Assembly (NCBI GenBank): GCA_003216435.1
Contig: QCIW01000011.1
Span: 1 to 40,986, forward strand
Origin: Prochlorococcus sp. AG-402-N21
Lineage (GTDB): Bacteria; Cyanobacteriota; Cyanobacteriia; PCC-6307; Cyanobiaceae
Length of the DNA: 40,986 nt
Direction of reading: 5' to 3'
Part shown: positions 28,515 to 38,100 of the stretch, in pieces
Layout: every line of letters begins with the position of its first letter
Numbering within the stretch: position 1 is the first letter of the stretch
Made by a program: the position numbers and the translations under genes
Notes under the pieces: generated by a model
The model's database searches: none
The model's input: only the letters and a program-made list of their open reading frames with translations
Told to the model about the DNA's origin: nothing

Positions 28515-29690
28515 TCACAGCAAACCTAAATTATGAAGTGGTCCAGCACCTATAAGAAATTCCATAAAAAACGCTAAGAAGACAATCATAGCAACCCTTC
28601 CATTCCAAACTTCAGAACTATTGTTCCAACCCCATTGCCATTTCTCCTGTGGATAAAGCTTGATTCTTTCTGGCAGCCTTGAAGCGTCGGCAAGAGTCAT
28701 TTCTGGTCCCTCTAAACAAGAAATTACCAAATCAGCCAATCCCTTAATAAAGGTTGGATATGTATTTAATGCAGGTACTCTGGAAAAGTTTTTCACCCCA
28801 TTTTGAATAGCAATTTCACGGTATTCAATATCAATTTCCTCCAAGGTTTCAATATGTTCACTTACAAAACTAATTGGAACTACAACTAATTCTCTAACAC
28901 CTTCCTTCCCAAGATTTGCCAATACTTCCTCTGTATATGGCTGAAGCCATTCTTCTGGACCTACACGACTCTGATAAGAAAGCGTATACGGATTTGTAAA
29001 TCCTAAAGATTTTTCAAGTTGGTCAATAATTAAAATTGAACAATTTTCAATTTGATCTTTATAAGGATCACCAGCATCCTCCACATAGCTTTTAGGAACC
29101 CCATGAGCGGTAAAACAAACATGAGCTTCCCTGGGAAATTCGCATTTTGAAATTTCGTTTTGGATTAACTCTGCCATTGCTTTTATATATCCAGATTGAT
29201 TAAACCAACTCCGAATACAACGTATTGGTAATTTTTGAAAGTCATCATCAAAATTACGAAGGCGGCTCAACTCTCTAAAACTTGACCCACTTGTACTTAT
29301 TGAAAAATGGGGATATAGGGGCAACACCACAACTTGATTAATGCCATCAGCCTTAATATCTGCAACAGCTGATTCTGTAAAAGGATGCCAATAACGCATT
29401 GCAACATAACTAGTCGCATCAACTCCCCTTTGGCGGAGTTCACTCTGTAATTCTCTAGCTTGTTGCTCTGTAATCCTTCGAAGAGGAGATCCTCCACCAA
29501 TAGCTTTGTAGGCCTTTTGAGATTTACTGCTTCTAAGAGTACTAATCAACCAAGCTAAAGGTTTTTGAAATATAGGTATTGGAAGTCGAATTATTTCCGG
29601 ATCAGAAAAAAGATTATAAAGAAAGGGTCCAACATCTCTTATTCTTTCTGGCCCTCCTAGATTCATTAAAAGGACTCCGACTCGAGACAT
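28515..29690 (-). CDS. hemH: ferrochelatase with C-terminal Chl a/b-binding-like segment
   Basis: This 391-residue enzyme inserts Fe2+ into protoporphyrin IX, the last step of haem synthesis. The catalytic core (1-320) shows [21 protein letters not shown]-type [11 protein letters not shown], the active-site [12 protein letters not shown] and [14 protein letters not shown]. The C-terminal segment [20 protein letters not shown] (near 363-382) is a membrane helix with the light-harvesting-like Chl-binding motif, a feature of cyanobacterial and plastid ferrochelatases that helps dimerisation and pigment contact. Confidence 0.98.
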   Translation of the reverse strand: MSRVGVLLMNLGGPERIRDVGPFLYNLFSDPEIIRLPIPIFQKPLAWLISTLRSSKSQKAYKAIGGGSPLRRITEQQARELQSELRQRGVDATSYVAMRYWHPFTESAVADIKADGINQVVVLPLYPHFSISTSGSSFRELSRLRNFDDDFQKLPIRCIRSWFNQSGYIKAMAELIQNEISKCEFPREAHVCFTAHGVPKSYVEDAGDPYKDQIENCSILIIDQLEKSLGFTNPYTLSYQSRVGPEEWLQPYTEEVLANLGKEGVRELVVVPISFVSEHIETLEEIDIEYREIAIQNGVKNFSRVPALNTYPTFIKGLADLVISCLEGPEMTLADASRLPERIKLYPQEKWQWGWNNSSEVWNGRVAMIVFLAFFMEFLIGAGPLHNLGLL

Positions 29691-29955
29691 TCAAAAGAAT
29701 TGGTACTTCTTCCATAAGACTAACGCTTTTGAAGATAGTATTAACAAGAAAAATTGTTAAAATAATCATATACCAAGTAACGAAATTGGCCTTAGAGAAA
29801 TAAAAATGATCCAATGCAAGCCTTTCTATTTAGACCTAGAGAAGTATTTTTATGTTTATTAAATAAAATTTTTAAGCAAGCTATTTAAAGAACTTGCAGT
29901 TATAAATGGAGAAAAACCTTCAGAGTTTTTTGGGAAACCTAATGTCTAACTAGAA

Positions 29956-31122
29956 ATGACAATATTTAATGAACTGAATGATATCAATAAGAATTTTTCC
30001 AATAAGGGAATCAAAATGCGAATAGAGAAGCGTGGCAATCTCCTTAATTTCAGAGGTCCTCTTCCTTGTAAAGCTAATAATGATCTTATACGGACTCAAC
30101 GAATCAGCCTAAATCTCCCAGCAAATCTTGAAGGACTTAAAAAATCTGAAAAATTAATGCAGTTGTTACTGTTACAACTGCAACATGGGCAATTCGATTG
30201 GAAAAATTGGAAAGAAGAAAGACAGAATAATATAACTAAGAGTCGGAATTCATTATCAGAAGTAATTGTAGAGTTTGAGAGTATCTTCTTTAATGAAATA
30301 AATTCAAGCAAATCAATTACAAGCAAAAAAACAACATGGAATTCTGCCTACAAACCTTATTTAAAAAGGTTGCAAGAAATTAGTGAACGAGAAAATATAG
30401 GCTTAGATTCAAACCTTTTCTGCGAAACATTAAAAAGTTACAAGGAAAATTCTCGGAGCAGGCAACAATGTTCATCTTCTATTGGTGTCTTTGCACGTCA
30501 CTTAAGGATAGATCTACCTGAAAACTGGAAAAAGCTTGGATCTGGTTATGGGATCAAAAAGTATAACTTCCGTGAACTCCCTGATGATAATCAAATAAAG
30601 CAAATATGGGAACATATTCCCAATCCGAAGTGGAAATTAGTTTATGGAATCATGGCAACATATGGGTTGAGGAATCATGAGGTCTTTTTTTCTGATTACA
30701 GCTCTTTGAATATAAAAGGAGATAACATCCTCAGAGTCTTGCCCAATACAAAGACAGGAGAACATCAGGTCTGGCCATTCCATCCTGAATGGGTAAGTTT
30801 TTTTGGCCTTCATCAACTATCCAAAAAAAAAGATATCCTTCCCAAAATAAATTTAAATTTAGAACATACAAGTCTTCAACAAGTAGGAAGAAGAGTATCT
30901 GAACAATTTAAAAGATATAATCTGCCTATTAAGCCTTATGATCTTAGGCATGCTTGGGCTATAAGAACTATCCATATAGGCTTACCAGACACAGTTTCAG
31001 CGAGAATGATGGGACATTCTGTTTCTATTCATAACAGAACATATCATCACTGGATAACGACAAGAGATCAACAACAAGCTGTTGATAGAGCACTCTCTAA
31101 AAACATAAATAGAAATTATTAA
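29956..31122 (+). CDS. solitary tyrosine recombinase / integrase-family protein
   Basis: This 388-residue protein has an N-terminal SAM-like part (to about 200) and a C-terminal catalytic domain. Active residues by pattern are Arg239 (YGLRNHEV), Lys266 (NTKTGEHQV), Arg331 (PYDLRHAWAIR), His354 (MMGHSVS) and the nucleophile Tyr363 (NRTYHHW). The His-to-Tyr spacing of nine is normal. The first residue of the HxxR box is Tyr328 rather than His. I found no adjacent tRNA, direct repeats or phage genes, and it sits among housekeeping genes. It may be a domesticated recombinase or DNA-binding protein. Confidence 0.9.
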   Translation: MTIFNELNDINKNFSNKGIKMRIEKRGNLLNFRGPLPCKANNDLIRTQRISLNLPANLEGLKKSEKLMQLLLLQLQHGQFDWKNWKEERQNNITKSRNSLSEVIVEFESIFFNEINSSKSITSKKTTWNSAYKPYLKRLQEISERENIGLDSNLFCETLKSYKENSRSRQQCSSSIGVFARHLRIDLPENWKKLGSGYGIKKYNFRELPDDNQIKQIWEHIPNPKWKLVYGIMATYGLRNHEVFFSDYSSLNIKGDNILRVLPNTKTGEHQVWPFHPEWVSFFGLHQLSKKKDILPKINLNLEHTSLQQVGRRVSEQFKRYNLPIKPYDLRHAWAIRTIHIGLPDTVSARMMGHSVSIHNRTYHHWITTRDQQQAVDRALSKNINRNY

Positions 31123-31218
31123 ATTTAAAAAGAAAAAAGTATTTAAAATATAATAGGTAATGGAAGTTCACAAATCTTGAATGAATCTCTTTTTTATTTT
31201 TCAAATAGAATTAACCTT

Positions 31219-31911
31219 ATGACTAAAAATGATAAAAGCCAAAAATCTGATCTTGAAATGCTTGATGAGAGCTCTAATAAAATCGGGATGGGCGGCTATC
31301 TAAACATGGGTAAGGATGAAATAATTTACAAACAAAGAATGCAGAGAAGGAAAGAAATACAAGAAAAAAGACTAGATCAAAGGGATAAAGAAAAAGGTCT
31401 AATTATTGTCTTTACAGGTAATGGAAAAGGAAAAACTACATCCTCTCTAGGATTAATTTTAAGGACCTTGGGTCATGGTCACAACGTTGCAATTATACAA
31501 TTTATAAAAGGTGGTTGGATCCCAGGTGAAAATAAAGCTCTAAAAGTATTTGGAGAATCTCTAAAATGGCATTCTTTTGGAGAAGGGTTTACCTGGGAAA
31601 CACAAGATAGAAAACAAGATAAACTTCTCGTCGGAAAGTCATGGAAGAAATCAATATCATATCTACGAGATAATTCATATAAGCTAGTAGTTCTTGATGA
31701 AATAAATATTGCAATCAAACTCGGTTATATTTCAATCGAAGAAGTTTTAAAAGAAATCAAAGAAAGACCATCATTAACTCATGTTGTTTTAACTGGCCGG
31801 GGAGCTTCGGAAAAACTAATAGAATCTGCAGATCTTGTTACTGAAATGAAACTTATCCGACATCCTTTTAGGGAACAAGGGATCAAAGCCCAAGAAGGAA
31901 TAGAATATTAA
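31219..31911 (+). CDS. cobO: cob(I)yrinic acid a,c-diamide adenosyltransferase
   Basis: This 230-residue enzyme transfers the adenosyl group from ATP to the corrin cobalt in cobalamin synthesis. The P-loop FTGNGKGKTTSSLG is followed by VAIIQFIKGGW, LVVLDEINIAIKLGY and LTGRGASEKLIESAD. I begin it at the ATG at 31219; the longer frame opens with a TTG at 31177 and adds 14 unconserved residues. The N-terminal 50 residues are polar and Lys-rich. It heads a plus-strand run with pyrH, frr and a flavoprotein, but a terminator-like hairpin separates it from pyrH. Confidence 0.93.
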   Translation: MTKNDKSQKSDLEMLDESSNKIGMGGYLNMGKDEIIYKQRMQRRKEIQEKRLDQRDKEKGLIIVFTGNGKGKTTSSLGLILRTLGHGHNVAIIQFIKGGWIPGENKALKVFGESLKWHSFGEGFTWETQDRKQDKLLVGKSWKKSISYLRDNSYKLVVLDEINIAIKLGYISIEEVLKEIKERPSLTHVVLTGRGASEKLIESADLVTEMKLIRHPFREQGIKAQEGIEY

Positions 31912-32046
31912 TAAAATCAACTAGAAAAATTGAACTGATCTTTAATAAAGTTCAATAATAAATTCAAAATATCAATCTACAAAACTATATAAAATAGTTA
32001 ATTAAGGCAATGAAAAAATAGTCACTATCTCCATAAAGCCGCTTCA

Positions 32047-32079
32047 AGCCCTAGGAAATTCCAGGCTAATTTTTTTTTT
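32047..32079 (+). terminator. terminator-like hairpin with long T-run after cobO
   Basis: AGCCCTAGG (32047-32055) pairs with CCAGGCT (32061-32067) through two small bulges around AAATT. A run of nine T (32071-32079) follows on the plus strand. It lies about 135 bases past the cobO stop and 100 bases before pyrH. It is the best rho-independent terminator in the window and might also end a small RNA starting after 31912. Confidence 0.6.
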
Positions 32080-32180
32080 ATTTAATTCCATGAAAAACTC
32101 AACTAAATAGCTAGCAAACCAATACAGAAAGAAAGTTACCTAAAGCAGGCTTGCTACTGTCAATTAGTTATTAATAATAA

Positions 32181-32894
32181 ATGACTTACGCTAGAGCACT
32201 CATAAAACTTAGCGGTGAGGCGCTAATGGGAGAAAAGCCTTATGGTATAGACCCCGAAATTGTTCAATCAATTGCGGAAGATATTTCTAAAGTTGTTTCG
32301 AAGGGTATCCAAATAGCAATTGTTGTTGGAGGTGGCAACATTTTCCGAGGACTAAAAGGCTCCGCAGCTGGCATGGATAGAGCCACAGCTGATTACGTAG
32401 GCATGTTAGCCACTGTAATGAATGCCATCACGCTTCAAGATGGATTAGAGAGGGCCGGAATTCAAACAAGAGTTCAATCAGCAATAGATATGCAACAAAT
32501 TGCAGAGCCTTACATTAGAAGAAAAGCCATTCGCCATCTTGAAAAGGGGAGAGTAGTTGTCTTTGGTGGTGGATGCGGTAATCCTTTTTTTACCACAGAC
32601 ACAACAGCAGCACTTCGAGCAGCAGAAATAAATGCTGAAGTAGTTTTAAAAGCTACTAAGGTTGATGGAGTTTATGATCGAGATCCAAAACGCTTTACGG
32701 ATGCAACTAAGTACAAGCATTTAACCTTCCAAGAAGTCTTAAGCAAAGAGATTGGAGTAATGGATAGTACAGCTATTGCCCTTTGTAAAGATAATAAAAT
32801 TCCAATTGTGGTTTTTGATATTTTTCAACCAGGTAACATCTCAAAGGCACTGGCTGGAGAAGCAATAGGATCTAGGATATCTAATGCTATTTAA
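32181..32894 (+). CDS. pyrH: UMP kinase
   Basis: This 237-residue bacterial-type UMP kinase (amino-acid-kinase fold) phosphorylates UMP to UDP with ATP. Motifs are [50 protein letters not shown] and [13 protein letters not shown]. The end [14 protein letters not shown] is typical. It is followed by frr after 39 bases, a classic bacterial gene pair. Confidence 0.98.
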   Translation: MTYARALIKLSGEALMGEKPYGIDPEIVQSIAEDISKVVSKGIQIAIVVGGGNIFRGLKGSAAGMDRATADYVGMLATVMNAITLQDGLERAGIQTRVQSAIDMQQIAEPYIRRKAIRHLEKGRVVVFGGGCGNPFFTTDTTAALRAAEINAEVVLKATKVDGVYDRDPKRFTDATKYKHLTFQEVLSKEIGVMDSTAIALCKDNKIPIVVFDIFQPGNISKALAGEAIGSRISNAI

Positions 32895-32933
32895 CAAATA
32901 ATTTTTTTCTGACTTACCTCGCATTTAAAAATC

Positions 32934-33482
32934 ATGACTACTCAAGATCTCCAATCAAGCATGCACAAATCAGTAGAAGCTGCACAGAGAAACTTCAATA
33001 CAATCAGGACCGGAAGAGCTAATACTTCATTACTTGATCGTATTTCAGTGGAGTACTACGGAGTAGAAACACCTCTGAAATCCCTAGCTACAATTACAAC
33101 ACCTGATTCTCAAACAATTTCAATACAACCATTTGATATAAGTTCACTTGCATCAATTGAAAAATCAATAGCTACTAGTGATCTTGGGTTTACTCCAAAC
33201 AACGATGGGAAAATTATCAGAATTAACATCCCCCCATTAACAGAAGAACGTCGAAAAGAATTCTGTAAGCTTGCTTCAAAGTATGCCGAAGAAGGAAAAG
33301 TAGCTCTAAGGAATATCCGGAGGGAGTTAATTGAGAAAATAAAGAAATCAGAGAAAGAAAAAGAAATATCTGAAGATCAAAGTCATGATGAACAAGAGAA
33401 TATTCAAAAACTAACTGATAAATACATTAATGAAATTGAAAAAAATCTCGCTGATAAAGAAGCAGAAATATTGAAAGTGTGA
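32934..33482 (+). CDS. frr: ribosome recycling factor
   Basis: This 182-residue factor splits post-termination ribosomes together with EF-G. It shows the family pattern [46 protein letters not shown] and [16 protein letters not shown], with a Lys/Glu-rich C-terminal helix. Its TGA overlaps the GTG start of the next gene by 3 bases. Confidence 0.98.
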   Translation: MTTQDLQSSMHKSVEAAQRNFNTIRTGRANTSLLDRISVEYYGVETPLKSLATITTPDSQTISIQPFDISSLASIEKSIATSDLGFTPNNDGKIIRINIPPLTEERRKEFCKLASKYAEEGKVALRNIRRELIEKIKKSEKEKEISEDQSHDEQENIQKLTDKYINEIEKNLADKEAEILKV

Positions 33483-34609
33483 GCACAAGAGATGTCTTAA
33501 TTATCGGAGCTGGTGCTGCTGGATCAACAGCAGCATTTCATTTAGCAAAAAGAGGAAAAAAAATAACATTATTAGAAAAAAATAAGCAAATCATTTCTAA
33601 ACCATGTGGTGGAGGCATGGCATCATCAGTTCAGCAGTGGTTCCCTTTTGACCTTAAACCTATTGTAGAAGAATCAATAAAGCAGGTCGAATTTAGTTGG
33701 TGCCTCTCGGATCCTATAATTGCAAATCTTCAGAACTCTGAACCATTCTGGATTGTCAAAAGAGAAAACCTTGATGAATTTCTCAGAAATCAAGCTGTCA
33801 ATTCTGGAGCAGAATTAATTAGACCATTCAAAGTCCAAAAATTAGAAAAGCATAAAAATATTTGGAGAGTTTATGCCGAAGATGGAAGAGAACTAGAGTC
33901 AAAGGCAATAGTTATAGCGGATGGGTCCGCTTCGCCTTGGCCAAGAAAATTAAAACTAGGGCCCCAAAAACAACATCATGCTTCAACCATATCTATTAGG
34001 CTCAAGGGAAGAGGGAATTTAAGAGAAGGTACTGCTAAGTTTGAATTTGGATTAGTTCACCACGGATTTGCTTGGGCATTTCCAATGCAAGACGAAATCA
34101 GTTTAGGAATTGGTTCGTTCCTGGGAGAGAATTCAAAAATCAATACAGATTCCATTTTAGAGAAATTGCTCCCAAACCTAGGCTTTGAAATTGGAGATGG
34201 AGAAAAAATTAAAACCTCATTGAGAGTATGGAATGGCCATACAAACATTCATGGAGAAGGTATTGTGGCAATTGGTGATGCTGCTTCTTTATCAGATCCG
34301 TTCCTAGCCGAAGGATTAAGACCAGCACTAATGAGTGGCTACGAAGCTGCTAAATGTCTAAATTCTTTTTTAGATGGAGAAATTAATGATTTACGCAGCT
34401 ATTCAAAAATAATGAAAGTTAAATGGGGAGATTCAATGGCATGGGGTAAAAGAATTTCTCAGGTTTTTTATAGATTTCCAAAATTAGGGTATCAACTAGG
34501 AATAAAAAGACCTACAGCCCCAAAAAGGATTGCACAGATTCTTTCAGGAGAAATGAGTTATGAAGATATCGCTCAAAGAGTTATTAAAAGACTAATTTTC
34601 AGCGGCTAA
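33479..34609 (+). CDS. FAD-dependent geranylgeranyl-reductase-like oxidoreductase
   Basis: This 376-residue flavoprotein is of the geranylgeranyl reductase family, distinct from the longer ChlP. The FAD Rossmann motif is [18 protein letters not shown] (6-23) with acidic LLEKNK after it. [10 protein letters not shown] is near 42-51, and the second FAD motif [21 protein letters not shown] is near 260-280. The substrate is unknown; isoprenoid or quinone reduction is plausible. It starts with GTG at 33479, overlapping the frr stop, which implies coupled translation. Confidence 0.9.
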   Translation: MSTRDVLIIGAGAAGSTAAFHLAKRGKKITLLEKNKQIISKPCGGGMASSVQQWFPFDLKPIVEESIKQVEFSWCLSDPIIANLQNSEPFWIVKRENLDEFLRNQAVNSGAELIRPFKVQKLEKHKNIWRVYAEDGRELESKAIVIADGSASPWPRKLKLGPQKQHHASTISIRLKGRGNLREGTAKFEFGLVHHGFAWAFPMQDEISLGIGSFLGENSKINTDSILEKLLPNLGFEIGDGEKIKTSLRVWNGHTNIHGEGIVAIGDAASLSDPFLAEGLRPALMSGYEAAKCLNSFLDGEINDLRSYSKIMKVKWGDSMAWGKRISQVFYRFPKLGYQLGIKRPTAPKRIAQILSGEMSYEDIAQRVIKRLIFSG

Positions 34610-34637
34610 AGTAGTAATTAACAAGATTATTCAAACC

Positions 34638-35642
34638 TTATCTACTCAAATGTAAATCAACCGGTCTTTCTATTAATTGCAAACGTTCTGTTAACTGATT
34701 TTGCAACTTTTCTATAGCATTGCTAAACCCTTTTATTCCTTCATCTAACTTTTCAGTAGCCATAATATCACCAGCCATTAACAAATCAAAGCTCTCCTTA
34801 TCTAAGTGTATATTCTCTTCAAGGTTATTGAGGTTAGATAAATCAAGCTTCTTTTCTAATGGTGCTTGTGTATTTCTTAGTTGATCTAAAAGTTTAGGAG
34901 AAATTGTTAATAAGTCACATCCAGCAAGTTCTTTTATCTCCTCTATATTTCTAAAACTAGCTCCCATAACTTCAGTTTTATATCCATAAGACTTAAAGTA
35001 ATTAAAAATCTTTGTAACTGATATAACTCCAGGATCTTCATTACCTGGATAAGAATCTTTTCCTGTCGCAGACTTATACCAATCAAGAATACGACCTACA
35101 AAAGGTGAAATAAGTGTTGCACCTGCCTCTGCACAAGCAACAGCCTGATAAAAACTAAAAAGGAGGGTTAAGTTGCAATGAATACCATCTTTTTCTAAGA
35201 CTTCGGCAGCTTTAATACCTTCCCATGTAGAGGCAATCTTAATAAGAACTCGATCTTTTTCAATACCTAATTCATTATATAGGTTTATAATTTTTCTGGC
35301 TTTATTTATAGTTGCATCTGTGTCAAAACTCAATCTTGCATCAACTTCGGTGGAAACTCTTCCAGGGATAATTTTTAAAATCTCTTTTCCAAAAATCACA
35401 CAAATCTGATCCAATGCCTCAATTACAACATCATCAATAGAAGTCTCTTTCCCTAATTTCTCTCGAGATGAATTAAGAGCTTCGTCTATCAAATGCTGAT
35501 ATGCAGGTATTTGAGCAGCTGCCAGAATCAGAGATGGGTTTGTTGTAGCATCTCGAGGCTTAAAGGTTTTAATTGCTTCCAAATCACCAGTATCAGCGAC
35601 CACAACAGTCATCGCAGACAGTTGTTCGAGTAAAGAGGCCAT
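34638..35642 (-). CDS. tal: transaldolase
   Basis: This 334-residue TIM-barrel enzyme of the oxidative pentose phosphate route exchanges dihydroxyacetone units between sugar phosphates. Motifs are [22 protein letters not shown], the Schiff-base Lys135 in [46 protein letters not shown] and VMGASFRN. The short C-terminal tail after residue 315 is usual for the TalB type. It follows ftsI by 97 bases on the same strand, with a hairpin between them. Confidence 0.97.
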   Translation of the reverse strand: MASLLEQLSAMTVVVADTGDLEAIKTFKPRDATTNPSLILAAAQIPAYQHLIDEALNSSREKLGKETSIDDVVIEALDQICVIFGKEILKIIPGRVSTEVDARLSFDTDATINKARKIINLYNELGIEKDRVLIKIASTWEGIKAAEVLEKDGIHCNLTLLFSFYQAVACAEAGATLISPFVGRILDWYKSATGKDSYPGNEDPGVISVTKIFNYFKSYGYKTEVMGASFRNIEEIKELAGCDLLTISPKLLDQLRNTQAPLEKKLDLSNLNNLEENIHLDKESFDLLMAGDIMATEKLDEGIKGFSNAIEKLQNQLTERLQLIERPVDLHLSR

Positions 35643-35685
35643 AAATACATCAATATTTATTATTAAAACTAGCTATGAATTTAAA

Positions 35686-35715
35686 GATTTCATCCTTATG
35701 TTCATAGGTGAAATC
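35686..35715 (-). other. 10-bp bulged hairpin between ftsI and tal
   Basis: GATTTCA (35686-35692) pairs with TGAAATC (35709-35715) and CCT (35694-35696) with AGG (35706-35708), around a 9-base loop and one bulged base. On the transcribed minus strand it lies downstream of ftsI and upstream of tal, followed by TTTAAATTC. It may be a weak terminator or processing stem that uncouples the two genes. Confidence 0.45.
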
Positions 35716-35739
35716 AAAATTTCAAAAGTATTTAACTAT

Positions 35740-37542
35740 TTAACTTTGAGCAGAAAGAAACGTTTTACCTATCTGGCTAGGTGGTATTTTTTCTATAACA
35801 AGCAAGCTCTCAATAATCTTCTGAGCAACAGGAACTGCAACAGTAGATCCATAAGCAAATTCCTTTTTCGGCTCATCAACGGCCACAACAACTACATATC
35901 TAGGATTTTCCACAGGCAATATTGCTACAAAACTGCATATTTTTGAGCTGTAAGCTTGTCCGTCTTGGGATTTATCAGCAGTACCAGTCTTACCACCTAT
36001 TCGGTAATTTTCTGTCCGAACCCCCTTCCCACTGCCGCTTTCTACAACTGATTCCATCCATTCAAGAACAGTTTTGGTTACTTCTGGGCGAAATAATTGC
36101 ACTTCTTCTGAAGGAATCTTCTCCGAAAGATTTCTTTCATTTAGGAAATCCTTTGTAATGTGAGGAGTAACTACTTTTCCTCCATTTGCAATTAGTGCGT
36201 GTAATTGGACAAGTTTCAAGGGTGTAATTGAAAAGCCTTGTCCAAAAGAAGCAACTGCCTGATGAATAGGTTGACGAATAAATAATTCTTTATTTTTAAG
36301 TTGTCCACCAATCGCTCCAGGTAAATCTGTCTTAGGAGTTTGATTAAGGCCTAATTTATGAAGCCATTCCCAATATGTTGCAGGGCTTAAATTCTTCATA
36401 ATATTCACCATCCCAACGTTACTGGAGACTTGAAGGACTTTGTCGTAAGTCATTAGTCCATTTGCTTTATGGTTCCAATTCTTTAATGGCCATCCACCTA
36501 CATTTACCACCCCCGAATCATAAACTGACCCATCTGGTGAAATAGCTCCTTCTTCTAATGCTAATGCAAGATTAATCGGCTTAAAGACAGACCCTGGTTC
36601 AAACAAATCTTGGACAGACCATTCTTTAAAAAGGGCAGGTGAATATTCCCAATATTTATTTGGATTATAAGAAGGAGTTGAGGCTAAAGCTAAAATCTGA
36701 CCATTAGTACTATCCATAACTATAGCTACTCCTTTTGCCGCATCCCATTTATTTACTTGTAAAGTCAACTCTTTTAATGCAACCATTTGAAGGCGCATAT
36801 CCAAAGTTAATTTCAATTCCGAGTCATCTCCATCAAGAACACCAGGCTCCAATTCAGAAGGTAAGGGAGTACCATCAGCTCCTCGTCGAAGATTATGAGC
36901 TTTTTCATTCCTTATAAGTCTTTTATTTATACTCTGCTCTAATCCTGCCTGAGGTACGCGATCATGATTGAGAAAACCAATTACATTCGCGAAAAGATCT
37001 CCTTGAGGATAAACCCTCTGAGGATAAGGCTCTAAGTCCAGACCGCTAATCTTTAGCTTCTTTATTTGATCTGCTATCTCAGGAGAGATGTCTTCGGCAA
37101 CCCTAATACCAGAAGGTTTTTCTGATAACAATAACGTCAACTTCTTAGTAGATATAGAAAGTATTTTTGAAAGCTTGAGAGCAACTTCTATGGGCTCACG
37201 AATCTTGCTAGATGAATCACCTGGGAAATTAAAATATCTTGGATGTGCCCACAGTTTAAATCTCTTTTCATCAAGTGCTATTAACTTTCCATATCTATCC
37301 ACAACAGACCTTCTAGATCCAAGGGGATTATTTTTTTCTGTCTGAAAAGATCGTGCTCGTGCTTCTAATAAAGGTGCTTGAACAAGTTGTAACCAAGCAG
37401 TTCTCCCCATTAAACCTAATAGGCCAAGAAACAATATAAAGAAAACTAACTTCAACCTATATGATGGAATTGGAGATAAAGGAGTCACGGTTGAATATTT
37501 CCTTCTATTTCTCTTGTGAGTTTGAGATTTCAAAATAGTCAT
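35740..37542 (-). CDS. ftsI: division-specific penicillin-binding protein (FtsI/PBP3-like transpeptidase)
   Basis: This class B PBP of about 600 residues cross-links septal peptidoglycan in the periplasm. It has an N-terminal basic tail, one membrane helix near 30-50 and the dimerisation region (about 60-240). The transpeptidase domain holds Ser318-x-x-Lys321 (EPGSVFKPIN), the SxN motif at 374-376 (VSSNVGM) and KTGTADK near 515. I start it at ATG 37540-37542, whose A is the last base of the upstream gene's TGA (TGATG). This gives direct translational coupling to the FtsL-like gene. Confidence 0.96.
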   Translation of the reverse strand: MTILKSQTHKRNRRKYSTVTPLSPIPSYRLKLVFFILFLGLLGLMGRTAWLQLVQAPLLEARARSFQTEKNNPLGSRRSVVDRYGKLIALDEKRFKLWAHPRYFNFPGDSSSKIREPIEVALKLSKILSISTKKLTLLLSEKPSGIRVAEDISPEIADQIKKLKISGLDLEPYPQRVYPQGDLFANVIGFLNHDRVPQAGLEQSINKRLIRNEKAHNLRRGADGTPLPSELEPGVLDGDDSELKLTLDMRLQMVALKELTLQVNKWDAAKGVAIVMDSTNGQILALASTPSYNPNKYWEYSPALFKEWSVQDLFEPGSVFKPINLALALEEGAISPDGSVYDSGVVNVGGWPLKNWNHKANGLMTYDKVLQVSSNVGMVNIMKNLSPATYWEWLHKLGLNQTPKTDLPGAIGGQLKNKELFIRQPIHQAVASFGQGFSITPLKLVQLHALIANGGKVVTPHITKDFLNERNLSEKIPSEEVQLFRPEVTKTVLEWMESVVESGSGKGVRTENYRIGGKTGTADKSQDGQAYSSKICSFVAILPVENPRYVVVVAVDEPKKEFAYGSTVAVPVAQKIIESLLVIEKIPPSQIGKTFLSAQS

Positions 37543-38021
37543 CAATAACCTTGATTAATTGGGTAGTGGATAAACTTATGTAAAAATGATTTATTCCATG
37601 CGCTATATATTGGCAATTGTCTCTCTATATTGGGCTTATCCAAATAAAGTAAATTAGAGGTTTTAGCTGTAACAATAGACTTAGGGAGACTTTTTGAAGC
37701 CAAGAAATGGCTCTCCAAGATTGATATAGATTCTTTAAATTTGTGAATTAAGTCCCGAGATGTTTCTAGTCTTGAAAAAGAAAGTGCCCAGAGATGTTGT
37801 GCATGCAATGAAACAATAGACATAACAACTACAGTAAAAACCAACCCCAGGAGGGCTCCATCTGTTGCTCTATGGAACGCCGCAAGCACGGGAAACTCAC
37901 GAAAACATTTCTTAGAGTTTAAAGATCTTCGAAATAACTTCGCAACTCTCCGAGTTGATGAATTTTTTATACTTTTGGACTCAAAATAATTAAAAGATGA
38001 CTTATCAACTATGTGCACCAA
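37542..38021 (-). CDS. FtsL-like single-span membrane protein
   Basis: This protein of about 159 residues has a basic cytoplasmic N-terminus (1-50), one membrane helix near 54-75 (GALLGLVFTVVVMSIVSLHA), a heptad-like stretch near 78-110, and PKSIVTAKTSNLLYLDKP after it. The topology and the place immediately before ftsI match FtsL, which forms the FtsQLB complex and activates FtsI-FtsW in other bacteria. Sequence similarity is too weak to name it. The start is uncertain: TTG at 38021 or GTG one codon later. Confidence 0.8.
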   Translation of the reverse strand: MVHIVDKSSFNYFESKSIKNSSTRRVAKLFRRSLNSKKCFREFPVLAAFHRATDGALLGLVFTVVVMSIVSLHAQHLWALSFSRLETSRDLIHKFKESISILESHFLASKSLPKSIVTAKTSNLLYLDKPNIERQLPIYSAWNKSFLHKFIHYPINQGY

Positions 38022-38100
38022 TAATTTGCAGGTAATTCAAGTGAACCATCCTAATTAAATCATTGCAAGAGCATAGAAAATAAATCTCTACAATATTTTT

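Noticed and set aside
29691-29955. Gap between hemH and the recombinase as a tRNA or attachment site
   Set aside because: No T-arm-like GTTCGA motif or cloverleaf and no direct repeats flanking the recombinase gene were found by eye.
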